From the NCBI GenBank assembly GCA_964247295.1, contig CAXTTV010000094.1, forward strand, positions 1-18,098: a DNA stretch of 18,098 nt. Direction: 5' to 3'. Both the position numbers and the translations under genes were made by a program. Shown piece after piece: positions 1 through 7,259 of this stretch. The stretch comes from CAXTTV01 sp964247295. Its GTDB lineage: Bacteria > Chloroflexota > Ktedonobacteria > Ktedonobacterales > Ktedonobacteraceae. Every line of letters starts with the position of its first letter. Positions within the stretch are counted from its first letter, which is position 1. The notes below the pieces were generated by a model. The model did no database searches. It was not told where the DNA came from and saw nothing but the letters and a program-made list of their open reading frames with translations.

Positions 1-856
1 TATAACGCTCTTTGATGATGTCTAAGGCAAGCTCGTAGGCGGAGGAGACCTGGGTACCACCGCTCTCTCCCTTGTGAAAAAACTCTTCTTCGGTAACTTC
101 CTTGGCCTCGGTATGATGGCTGATAAACACAATCTGGACATTGTTGTATTTTGTCCGCAAGAAACGTACCATCCAGAAGTAGAAACTACGAGCAATATAC
201 TTCTCAAACTCGCCCATCGAACCAGAAATGTCCATCATCGCTAAAATCACGGCATTGGACTGGTATTTGATGGTCGGCTCCCAGACCTTGAAACGCAGAT
301 CCTCGCTCTTGATATCCTTGAATTTCGCTTCGCCTTTGGCGGCGTTGCGCTTCAGGTTCTCAACAATGGTCCGCTTCTTATCCAGATTTGCCATGGGGCC
401 TTTTTTGCGTACATCGGTGAAGCGCACAGCCTCGGTCTCCATCTCCTGCTGACGCTTCTGCTCCAGATTGGGCAGGCCCAGATCCTCAAAGATCATGGCG
501 GCCAGCTCTTCCATGGTGACTTCGGCCTCATAATAGTCTTGCCCAGCCTCTTTACCAGCTTCACCCCGCTTGCCCCGACCCGGACGCGGCTCCTGGGCCA
601 CCACATCCCCAACCTCGCTCTCACCATCTCCTTGGCCCGCGTGCTGCTGACGACCGGGATCAAAACGGAAGCGGTACTCATCTAGTGAACGGATCGGGAC
701 CTTCACCGTCTTTTTGCCATCCGAGAGAATAATATTCTCCTCGCTGACAATATCGCTGAGATTCTTTTTAACCGCCTCGCGGATCTTCTCTTTATGCCGT
801 TCCTGGTCGATCTGCCCCTTTCGGTGTAGTGACCAATCATGCTGTGAGACAGACAT
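1..856 (-). CDS. yhbH: DUF444 / YhbH-YeaH family protein with VWA-type MIDAS, partial (3' end beyond left edge)
   Basis: Reading frame of 285 codons from the ATG at 856-854, open to the left edge. A GGAG ribosome-binding site lies a few bases upstream of the start. The N-terminus (about 1-60) is basic and charged and resembles the start of YhbH/YeaH proteins. Residues 68-108 are a Gly/Glu/Arg-rich linker. The von Willebrand A-like fold begins near 200 with a visible metal-site motif (D209, S211, S213 in DISGSM), and the GGT at 266-268 probably supplies the MIDAS threonine. Family members are about 390-430 residues, so roughly 100 residues are missing. The family is encoded with the PrkA kinase and usually SpoVR/YcgB. 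In Bacillus it is tied to sporulation, in enterobacteria to starvation. The neighbour prkA lies 98 nt upstream on the same strand, so co-transcription is likely, and spoVR is expected further left. Family call is firm; the biochemical role is unknown. Confidence 0.9.
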   Translation of the reverse strand, partial: MSVSQHDWSLHRKGQIDQERHKEKIREAVKKNLSDIVSEENIILSDGKKTVKVPIRSLDEYRFRFDPGRQQHAGQGDGESEVGDVVAQEPRPGRGKRGEAGKEAGQDYYEAEVTMEELAAMIFEDLGLPNLEQKRQQEMETEAVRFTDVRKKGPMANLDKKRTIVENLKRNAAKGEAKFKDIKSEDLRFKVWEPTIKYQSNAVILAMMDISGSMGEFEKYIARSFYFWMVRFLRTKYNNVQIVFISHHTEAKEVTEEEFFHKGESGGTQVSSAYELALDIIKERY

Positions 857-881
857 CGCGCACTCCTTATATAGGCAAAGA

Positions 882-948
882 TGGGGCCAATCGGCATCGC
901 TCCACGCATCCAACTTTCGCTGAATGGCGATCAACACCGACGGCCCCA
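882..948 (-). other. Long interrupted inverted repeat in the prkA-yhbH gap (possible mRNA hairpin)
   Basis: The 98-nt gap between prkA and yhbH contains nested complementary arms: TGGGGCC (882-888) with GGCCCCA (942-948), TCGG (891-894) with CCGA (937-940), and ATCGC (896-900) with GCGAT (927-931). Together they would form one long interrupted stem ending just upstream of the yhbH ribosome-binding site. No U-run follows on the minus strand, so a simple intrinsic terminator is unlikely. RNA processing, attenuation or differential mRNA stability are possible roles (inference). Confidence 0.45.
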
Positions 949-954
949 CGCCAT

Positions 955-2850
955 TTAGCGGTTCAACAGACTACCAGTGTAACGCAGGATCTCGTTGGCG
1001 CAGATCTCACAGTACCCATGATCGGTGATCAGACGATTAACAACCTCATTAATCTTGCGCAACTGCTCTTTGTCCGGTGTACGTGCTGAAGTAGTAATTT
1101 TCACCACATCCCGCAGATCGGCGAACAGCTTTTTCTCGATGGCCTCTTTCAAACGCTCATGACTGGTGTAATCAAAGCTCAGACCTTTACGAGCCAGAGA
1201 TGAGATGCGGATCAGGATCTCCTCGCGGAAGGCGCGTTTAGCGTTATCGGTCACTCCGATCTGCTCTTCGATTGAGCGCATCAGATGCTCATCGGGGTCC
1301 ATCTCCTCATCGGTAATGGGATCGCGCATCTTGGTCTTGTTACAATAAGACTCAACATTGTCCAGGTAGTTATTCAGCAGGGTTTTGGCCGATTCCTCAT
1401 AGGAGTAGACGAACGCACGCTGAACCTCTTTTTTCGCCATTTCATCGTACTCGCGGCGGGCCTCACTGATAAAGTTCAGGTAGCGCTCACGCTCCTCGCG
1501 CGTAATACTGGTATGCTGATCCAGACCGTCGCGCAGAGCTCGCAGGGCATCGATGGGATTGATACATTTCACATTCTGCTTAACCAGGGCATTAGAGAGC
1601 CGATTGATAACGTAGCGGGGAGAGATGCCATCCATCCCCTCACGGACCGCCTCCTCCTGAAGCTCACGCACATCCTTCTGCTTAAAGTCCTCCATATCCT
1701 CGCCATCGTAGAGCCGCAGCTTTTTCATCGGGCTCATACCGCCCTTTTTCGAGGGCTCCAGGCGTGTGAGTACCGCGAAAATGCTGGCGATATTCAGGGT
1801 ATTGGGAGCGATATGAACATTCTCCAGTGAACTCTGACTGAGCAGCTTCTCGTAGATCTTTACCTCGTCGGAGACGCGCAGATTATAAGGAACCTTGACT
1901 AGAATGATACGGTCCTGCAAGGCCTCAGACTTTTTGTTCCCAACAAAGGATTGATACTCATGCTCGTTAGTATGACTGACAACTACCTCGTCCGAATAAA
2001 TCATGCTGAAGCGACCGGTCTTAATGTTCTGCTCCTGGCTCAAGGTCAGCAGGACATACAGAAATTTTTCATCAGTTTTTAATAATTCTACGAATTCCAT
2101 CATACCGCGATTGGCGATGTTCAACTCGCCATCAAAGCGGTAGGCACGGGGATCGCTCTCGACACCAACCTCACCAATGGTAGAAAGGTCGATCCCGCCA
2201 ACCAGCTCACTGATGTCCTGGCTTTTGGGATCTGAAGGGGTGAAGGTCCCAATACCGGTGCGATATTTCTCGCTGAAGGCGATACGCTTGACCGGCACTT
2301 CCTCAATACGACTGCCGTACTGGGTATCAACCATGTAACGACAGTGAGGACACAGATCTCCCTCAATGTAGAGACCAAACTCCGTCTCAACATCGGCCCG
2401 AAGTTCGTTGGGGATCAGATGCAACGGCTCTTCGTGCATCGGACAGTCGCGGATCGCGTAAACCGCTCCATTGTCAGCACGGGTATAGACCTCTAAACCG
2501 CGCTTTAAAAGGTGAACGATTGTTGATTTACCACCGCCCACAGGACCCATTAACAGGAGTACACGTTTACGGACTTCCAAACGCTGTGCTGCGGAGTGAA
2601 AGTAATCCACGATTTGTTGTAGAGGTTTTTCAATTCCAAAAATTTCATCCGAAAAGAAATTGTAGCGGGGCTCACCAGAGCGAGTTTGCTCTACGCCAGC
2701 ATCCATGATCATCTTATAAATGCGTTCGTGGGATAATCGACCGATTTCCGGCTGCTTACAGGTCAGCTCAAAGTATTGAGCAAATGTTCCTTCCCATGCC
2801 AGGGAGCGCTCACGGTCGCGATATTCCTCTAACCGCTTCACCAGATCCAT
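955..2850 (-). CDS. prkA: PrkA family AAA+ protein (serine protein kinase / sporulation-associated ATPase)
   Basis: 631 residues, the usual PrkA length. The N-terminal AAA-like PrkA domain (about 20-380) shows a Walker A motif, GPVGGGKST (102-110), and the family block GELNIANRGMMEF (241-253). C136 and H139 in CPMHEEPLHLIP and the CPHC pair C167/C170 could together form a metal site. The C-terminal part (about 390-631) is the PrkA C-domain with the family ending around YCEICANEILRY. In Bacillus, PrkA promotes sporulation and has been described as a serine kinase and more recently as an ATP-dependent protease; in E. coli the homologue YeaG acts in nitrogen starvation. The ATG at 2850 is preceded by an AGAGAGGG ribosome-binding site. 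The gene leads an operon with yhbH. Family call is very secure; which activity it has cannot be read from sequence. Confidence 0.96.
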   Translation of the reverse strand: MDLVKRLEEYRDRERSLAWEGTFAQYFELTCKQPEIGRLSHERIYKMIMDAGVEQTRSGEPRYNFFSDEIFGIEKPLQQIVDYFHSAAQRLEVRKRVLLLMGPVGGGKSTIVHLLKRGLEVYTRADNGAVYAIRDCPMHEEPLHLIPNELRADVETEFGLYIEGDLCPHCRYMVDTQYGSRIEEVPVKRIAFSEKYRTGIGTFTPSDPKSQDISELVGGIDLSTIGEVGVESDPRAYRFDGELNIANRGMMEFVELLKTDEKFLYVLLTLSQEQNIKTGRFSMIYSDEVVVSHTNEHEYQSFVGNKKSEALQDRIILVKVPYNLRVSDEVKIYEKLLSQSSLENVHIAPNTLNIASIFAVLTRLEPSKKGGMSPMKKLRLYDGEDMEDFKQKDVRELQEEAVREGMDGISPRYVINRLSNALVKQNVKCINPIDALRALRDGLDQHTSITREERERYLNFISEARREYDEMAKKEVQRAFVYSYEESAKTLLNNYLDNVESYCNKTKMRDPITDEEMDPDEHLMRSIEEQIGVTDNAKRAFREEILIRISSLARKGLSFDYTSHERLKEAIEKKLFADLRDVVKITTSARTPDKEQLRKINEVVNRLITDHGYCEICANEILRYTGSLLNR

Positions 2851-3167
2851 AGGTTACCCTCTCTCTGCTATCTCGTTGCTTGCCCCCACTTCCTGGAAAA
2901 AAGAAAGGCTGTGGCAACATAGAAAAACATACGAAAGTTCTATATAAAGGGGTAAGTGGATGACGCAGTACGGTCCTCTACGTGGAGGTTGACTTTTGAG
3001 GCCAAAAAAGCTGGCTTTTCGTGCTCGACAAAGTTCAGCAGAAAACCAGCCCATGCAACGTTACATGAATGTGTTTTAATTAACTTGTATAAAGCATCAT
3101 TTGGATGCTCCTGCAATGTTTCCAAGCTGACCTTTCTTTTGATAAGAGAAAAAAGAAGAGTGCAGTA

Positions 3168-3213
3168 ATGCTACGGGTACTAGAGTGTAAAACATTGCTG
3201 GTAATCGTAGCAT
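3168..3213. repeat. 8-bp inverted repeat with 30-bp spacer
   Basis: ATGCTACG at 3168-3175 is exactly complementary to CGTAGCAT at 3206-3213. It lies between the divergent prkA and pseudo-receiver genes. It could be a pair of half-sites for a dimeric regulator or a loose hairpin. No U-run follows. Chance occurrence in 770 bp is possible. Confidence 0.35.
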
Positions 3214-3418
3214 AACGTACAGATATGCCTCTGTCAAGGGTATATATGGAACATATCTTACGCGACTATTCTTTTATATCCCCAGGAAAACGGTAATAAA
3301 GCTATATCCATTACCCTTTTCTACAGAAAAATATCCTCACAATCAACCACTAAAAGATCCGCGATGAATTCTTTATAAACATACTACGAGGCTCTGCGCT
3401 TAAATATCACACAACCTG

Positions 3419-3438
3419 TACTTCTGATGTCAGAAGTA
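3419..3438. promoter_or_regulatory. Perfect 20-bp palindromic operator candidate (9-2-9)
   Basis: TACTTCTGA at 3419-3427 and TCAGAAGTA at 3430-3438 are exact reverse complements separated by TG. The size and symmetry are typical of a site for a dimeric helix-turn-helix repressor or activator. It lies about 140 bp upstream of the predicted -10 box of the pseudo-receiver gene and about 570 bp upstream of prkA, so the former is the likelier target (inference). Confidence 0.5.
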
Positions 3439-3575
3439 TACACCTACCCACAACAGTTTTTTATGACTGGACTGCACTCCAATTGCGTCTCCTGGCCGCT
3501 GAATGGCCTGACGATCACTATCAACAAGTACATCTGGTCAATAGTCCCGTAAAGTATTCCTCAGACAGGTTTATA

Positions 3576-3584
3576 TGCTATACT
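3576..3584 (+). promoter_or_regulatory. Extended -10 promoter element for the pseudo-receiver gene
   Basis: TGCTATACT at 3576-3584 matches the extended -10 form TGnTATAAT with one change; no good -35 box is visible. Transcription would start near 3591, leaving about 29 nt before the ATG at 3620. An upstream in-frame ATG at 3575 lies inside this element and so is unlikely to be the translation start. Confidence 0.55.
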
Positions 3585-3619
3585 ATGCCACGCAGATATA
3601 TATACCTGGGAGTAGCGAG

Positions 3620-5833
3620 ATGAAGGAAGATGGAGCAGAGCCCAGTAGACAGAATACACAAGGACTACCCGCCACTCCTGCCAATTCGGCTCGAATGCGC
3701 GCGGCTATGGGAGGGACAGGAGGTATGAATATCTCCACTGGCGGACCACACATTCTTATATTTGAACGCGACCAGAAACTGGCTGCGCTATTAACAAGTG
3801 AACTCCAGCTTGCGGGCTATGAATGTCATTCGGCCCGAACAGCGGTGGAGGTATTTGACGCGATTGCACGCTTCCCGGTACGTCTGGTTCTAGTGAATCT
3901 GGCTCAGGCAGCGGCTGGCAGACGTGAGTTCTGGGTGGCCCTGGATGCCCAACGTCGGGGGCGGGGAGTGCAGGTATTTACGTTCCGCTGCATTAACCTG
4001 GCCGGCTATGGAGATTTTGAGCCAGAAGAGGGGAGCCAGACAGTGCTGGCCGATATGGAAGTGGATGGGATGCTTGGCATTAATAGGCTCGTTGAGGCTG
4101 TTCGGACAAGAATACCTGGTGCGGGAGCCACTACTGGCCCTTCCCATCAAAATAATCCTTATCAGCCGAACGCCGGTCAGGGGCAACCCGTCTATCAGGC
4201 TCCCAGTGGCAATACAGGAGGCTTCGCGCCTGTTTCCCCCCAACAGTCGTACAATACTTCGCCACGCCAGCCAGCCGTTTCTCCATTCACTCCAACAAAC
4301 CAGTCTCCCGCTCCCAATGGGCAGGCCAGTACCGCTTATCCTGAAAAGATCCGGGCCGTTATTTATCCCGGCACCCGTTCCTTTGCTCAACCTATTGAGG
4401 GGAGCAACTGGTCCACAGCGGTACCCGTCAGTCAGCAGCCGGCTCCCACAAACTACGCACAAAATCAAAATGATGAGTCCAGTCTGGCCCAACTTACTCG
4501 CATGCTTCAGGAGCAACGGCCTGGGGATGCTATGCAATTTTTACAGCAGATGGCGCACGGTTCAAACACTGGACCATCAACCTCTATGTCACCCGGCTAC
4601 CGTTCCCCAGACAATATGTCGATTAGCGACTCCAATATGCGTCAGTCTCCCATTCAGGAGATCCCGATCGAACGCGAGGTTGAGCTCCGACACGAACGAG
4701 CGGATGGGATTCCCCGCCTTCCCTACCAGCCTCCTCAGGCTCCTTATATTAATAGCACTCAGGCATATGCGACCGCACCGGTTCCCGCAGCCCATCCACC
4801 ACAAGAGAATGGCAATGGTTTTCAAGGGCAGCAAATTATCTCTGAGATGGATCAGTTCTCGCCGTCTTATCCTACAGTTCAGGTGGCCTCCGTCCAACCT
4901 CAACGTCAGAATCAAAGACAGGTATCACCTCGGACCAATCCAAACGAACAATTTTCACAAACTACACCTCCGGTGCAGGTACAGTATAGCCAACCCATGC
5001 CTGCCGTTCAACCTCAACAACCACCAACCCCTCAATACTCTCAGCCTATGCCTGCCGTTCAACCAACACCCCCACCATACAAGCAACCATATAGTCAACA
5101 TGGACTGGCTATTAACCGAGGCAATTCAGCGCAACAAGTAACAGAAAAGAATGCTCAACCAACGACTCAGTCTTCATCAACAGAACCACGGATCGTTGAA
5201 CGAACATCCGCAAATAACGAGGGGCAGGACCAACAAAAGATAGTCCCGCCTCCTCCCACTCCCACTCGTACTGCTAAAGCGGAGGAAAATTCCGCAAAAG
5301 CAGAAGAAACAATTGTCAATAGTCGCCAACGAGATCTACTAGAGCAGATCCAGACGATCGTTCAAAATAAACGCCCTTCAACTGAGGCTGAGAGCGCCCA
5401 GAACGAGACGATGCTGCTGGATATCGTTCAAAGCTTACCTCCAATGCCAGAGATCTCACAGCAGGCAAGCCTACAGGCCCAGGTCCTGAATGGCCGCGCT
5501 ACCCGCTCCCTGGGCAGTGTCTTATTGGAAGGTCATCTGGTACCGCAAAATCGTTTGGAAGTGGCCCATGGGATTCAAAGAATGCTGAAGGGTGTCGATA
5601 TGAACTATCAGCTTGGAGAGATTTTGCTGATGTTCAAGCTGCTCACGCCGGACCAGTTGTTGGCCGCCAGTCTGGTAAGTTTTGGATTAATCACTACGCA
5701 GCAGATTAGCTCTCTGGGCAAAATTCGCCAGGAGCTTCATACAATCGGGCTGGAGTACGATCTGGAAGCCCTGGTGATCCTCTTTAGGATTCTGACGCCC
5801 GAGCAGTTGCGCGAGGTTCGGAACGGCTGGTAA
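3620..5833 (+). CDS. Pseudo-receiver / Pro-Gln-rich / MshEN-like repeat protein
   Basis: 737 residues from the ATG at 3620, which has GGGAG seven bases upstream; an ATG at 3575 lies in the -10 box. Residues about 44-167 look like a response-regulator receiver domain (ILIFERD start, alternating hydrophobic strands). The expected phosphoacceptor Asp is replaced by Asn (N93 in LVLVNL), so it should not be phosphorylated normally. Residues about 168-600 are Pro/Gln/Ser-rich and probably disordered, with a duplicated QYSQPMPAVQP unit. Residues 630-732 hold four related segments of the type LGEILLMFKLLTPDQL, resembling the MshEN/GspE N-terminal domain of type IV pilus and type II secretion ATPases, which in MshE and PilB binds cyclic di-GMP. 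No ATPase domain or membrane segment is present. It is monocistronic, facing murA. I infer a regulatory or scaffold role in motility, secretion or cyclic-di-GMP sensing; function is unproven. Confidence 0.85.
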   Translation: MKEDGAEPSRQNTQGLPATPANSARMRAAMGGTGGMNISTGGPHILIFERDQKLAALLTSELQLAGYECHSARTAVEVFDAIARFPVRLVLVNLAQAAAGRREFWVALDAQRRGRGVQVFTFRCINLAGYGDFEPEEGSQTVLADMEVDGMLGINRLVEAVRTRIPGAGATTGPSHQNNPYQPNAGQGQPVYQAPSGNTGGFAPVSPQQSYNTSPRQPAVSPFTPTNQSPAPNGQASTAYPEKIRAVIYPGTRSFAQPIEGSNWSTAVPVSQQPAPTNYAQNQNDESSLAQLTRMLQEQRPGDAMQFLQQMAHGSNTGPSTSMSPGYRSPDNMSISDSNMRQSPIQEIPIEREVELRHERADGIPRLPYQPPQAPYINSTQAYATAPVPAAHPPQENGNGFQGQQIISEMDQFSPSYPTVQVASVQPQRQNQRQVSPRTNPNEQFSQTTPPVQVQYSQPMPAVQPQQPPTPQYSQPMPAVQPTPPPYKQPYSQHGLAINRGNSAQQVTEKNAQPTTQSSSTEPRIVERTSANNEGQDQQKIVPPPPTPTRTAKAEENSAKAEETIVNSRQRDLLEQIQTIVQNKRPSTEAESAQNETMLLDIVQSLPPMPEISQQASLQAQVLNGRATRSLGSVLLEGHLVPQNRLEVAHGIQRMLKGVDMNYQLGEILLMFKLLTPDQLLAASLVSFGLITTQQISSLGKIRQELHTIGLEYDLEALVILFRILTPEQLREVRNGW
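4982..5065 (+). repeat. Intragenic direct repeat encoding QYSQPMPAVQP twice
   Basis: The unit occupies 4982-5014 and 5033-5065 in the same frame (residues 455-465 and 472-482 of the pseudo-receiver protein). The two copies differ mainly at synonymous positions near the start and are nearly identical from CCTGCCGTTCAACC onward. It fits slow expansion of a disordered linker. Confidence 0.75.
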
Positions 5834-5849
5834 TCTCCAAATATGTGAA

Positions 5850-5886
5850 AAGGGATACAAGGAGCATTTCGCCCTTTGTATCCCTT
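5850..5886. terminator. Bidirectional hairpin terminator between convergent genes
   Basis: AAGGGATACAA (5850-5860) pairs perfectly with TTGTATCCCTT (5876-5886). Inner bases 5861-5865 and 5871-5875 extend the stem apart from one mismatch, leaving a five-base loop. It sits in the 69-bp gap between the stops of the pseudo-receiver gene and murA. On the minus strand the stem runs into TTTT, supporting termination of murA; on the plus strand the U-run is poor. Confidence 0.7.
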
Positions 5887-5902
5887 CCTGGTTTATCAGA
5901 AC

Positions 5903-7231
5903 CTACTCGTCACCTTTGACACGTTCAATATGCGCACCCAGGCTGCGTAACTTGGCATCTAGATGCTCATACCCGCGCTCAATATGCTCGATACCATAAC
6001 AACGCGAAACACCATTGGCTGTAAGCGCCGCGAGTATATAAGAACAGCCCGCGCGAATATCAGGAATATCGAGGACTGTACCATACAGTGGCGTTGGTCC
6101 CCGCACAACACAACTATGCATGTGCTGCTTCTCTCGGAAACGGCAGGGAACCTCACCCAGACATTTGGTGTAGAGGCCGATATGCGCCCCCATCTCTTCT
6201 AATAAGGCAGTATAGCCAAAACGATCCTCATAAATGGTTTCGTGGATCACTGACATACCATCAGCCTGGGTTAACAGAACCGTAAAGGGTTGCTGCCAGT
6301 CGGTCATAAAGCCTGGATGCACATCGGTCTCTAAAGCAATCGCCGGGGGAATACGCCCATCACCGATGAAGCGGATGCCTTCATCATCTACCTCGAAGCG
6401 CAATTTCATCTTGGAGAGGGTATTCAGGAAAGTAATTAAGGTATCCTGCTGCGCTCCACGCAGGTACACATCTCCTTTTGTGAGATAGGCCGCAGTTGCT
6501 AACGAGATACATTCGTTACGATCGCTCAATAAGGTGTGGCTGGTTCCATGCAGACGCTCCACGCCCTCAATGACGATCCGGCGGTTCACACGGATCTCGA
6601 TGATCGCACCCATCTTTTGCAGAAGTTTCACCAAATCAATGATCTCCGGCTCCTGCGCGGCATTCTCGATGATCGTAACTCCCTTAGCCAATGCGGCGGC
6701 GATAAGCAGGTTCTCGGTCGCCATTACACTGGGGAAAGGGAGAGAGATGGTCGCGCCATGAAGACCATAAGGAGCGGAACAGTGAAAGCCTTGCTCATGA
6801 TCTGTGATCACCGCCCCCATCTCCCGCAGCCCATTTAGATGAAAATTGATTGGCCGGGGACCGATCCGATCACCGCCGGGAACCGGGAAATCGGCCTCGC
6901 CACAACGATGGAGTAACGGCCCCACCGTCATCACGGCCATCCGGTTCAAACCACCAATGTTGTACGGCACAACTGGACTGGTAATTGCTGAAGTGTACAT
7001 GGTCAGCACATGATCATCTAGTTGGGACTGAGCACCCATAGCCTCGCAAAGAGAGACCGTTAGATTAAGATCTCCAAGCAGAGGGACATTGCGAAGAACT
7101 ACTGGCTCATCGGTCAGCATTGATGCGATCACCATTTTGGTAACCGCATTTTTGGCCCCACTGATGCGAGCAGCTCCATGCAGAGGCGTCTCCCCTTTAA
7201 TTAGATAATAGGGACGCGAAGTCGTTTCCAT
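5903..7231 (-). CDS. murA: UDP-N-acetylglucosamine 1-carboxyvinyltransferase (MurA), Asp-type active site
   Basis: 442 residues of EPSP-synthase-like fold. MurA transfers enolpyruvate from PEP to UDP-GlcNAc, the first committed step of peptidoglycan synthesis, in the cytoplasm. Visible conserved features: K27/N28 in SGAKNA (substrate binding), the mobile loop PGGDRIGPRP (118-127), the general-base region PGFMTDWQQPF, and the Arg in DIRAGCSYILAAL near the C-terminus. In the loop the position of E. coli Cys115 is Asp (D121). Asp-type MurA enzymes, as in mycobacteria and chlamydiae, are naturally insensitive to fosfomycin. The ATG at 7231 has AAAGGA upstream. The oxidase gene ends 28 nt upstream, so the two are probably co-transcribed. 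Whether this is the only MurA in the genome cannot be told here. Confidence 0.93.
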   Translation of the reverse strand: METTSRPYYLIKGETPLHGAARISGAKNAVTKMVIASMLTDEPVVLRNVPLLGDLNLTVSLCEAMGAQSQLDDHVLTMYTSAITSPVVPYNIGGLNRMAVMTVGPLLHRCGEADFPVPGGDRIGPRPINFHLNGLREMGAVITDHEQGFHCSAPYGLHGATISLPFPSVMATENLLIAAALAKGVTIIENAAQEPEIIDLVKLLQKMGAIIEIRVNRRIVIEGVERLHGTSHTLLSDRNECISLATAAYLTKGDVYLRGAQQDTLITFLNTLSKMKLRFEVDDEGIRFIGDGRIPPAIALETDVHPGFMTDWQQPFTVLLTQADGMSVIHETIYEDRFGYTALLEEMGAHIGLYTKCLGEVPCRFREKQHMHSCVVRGPTPLYGTVLDIPDIRAGCSYILAALTANGVSRCYGIEHIERGYEHLDAKLRSLGAHIERVKGDE

Positions 7232-7259
7232 CCGTTATCCTTTGCACTTATATTTCTAT

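Larger units (their letters stand above)
2851..3619. other. Divergent intergenic region, AT-rich, no supported gene
   Basis: About 770 bp between the divergently oriented prkA and the pseudo-receiver gene. Short open frames here (for example 2956-3168 on plus and 2940-3125 on minus) have no ribosome-binding site of note and overlap each other, so I do not call them. The region holds a near-palindrome at 2975-2988, an 8-bp inverted repeat at 3168-3213, a 6-bp inverted repeat at 3292-3315, and a perfect 9+2+9 palindrome at 3419-3438. I could not identify a convincing prkA promoter. Its length suggests complex control of one or both flanking genes (inference). Confidence 0.6.

Noticed and set aside
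1285..1830. 181-codon plus-strand frame opposite prkA
   Set aside because: Antisense shadow of a strongly conserved gene.
2940..3168. Small open frames on both strands between prkA and the pseudo-receiver gene
   Set aside because: They overlap each other on opposite strands, lack ribosome-binding sites and have no protein-like pattern.
3575..3619. ATG at 3575 as the start of the pseudo-receiver gene
   Set aside because: It lies inside the predicted extended -10 element and has no ribosome-binding site; the ATG at 3620 has GGGAG at good spacing.
3924..5141. 405-codon frame on the plus strand inside the pseudo-receiver gene
   Set aside because: It is the +2 shadow of the Pro/Gln-rich coding region; it shows no ribosome-binding site or domain.
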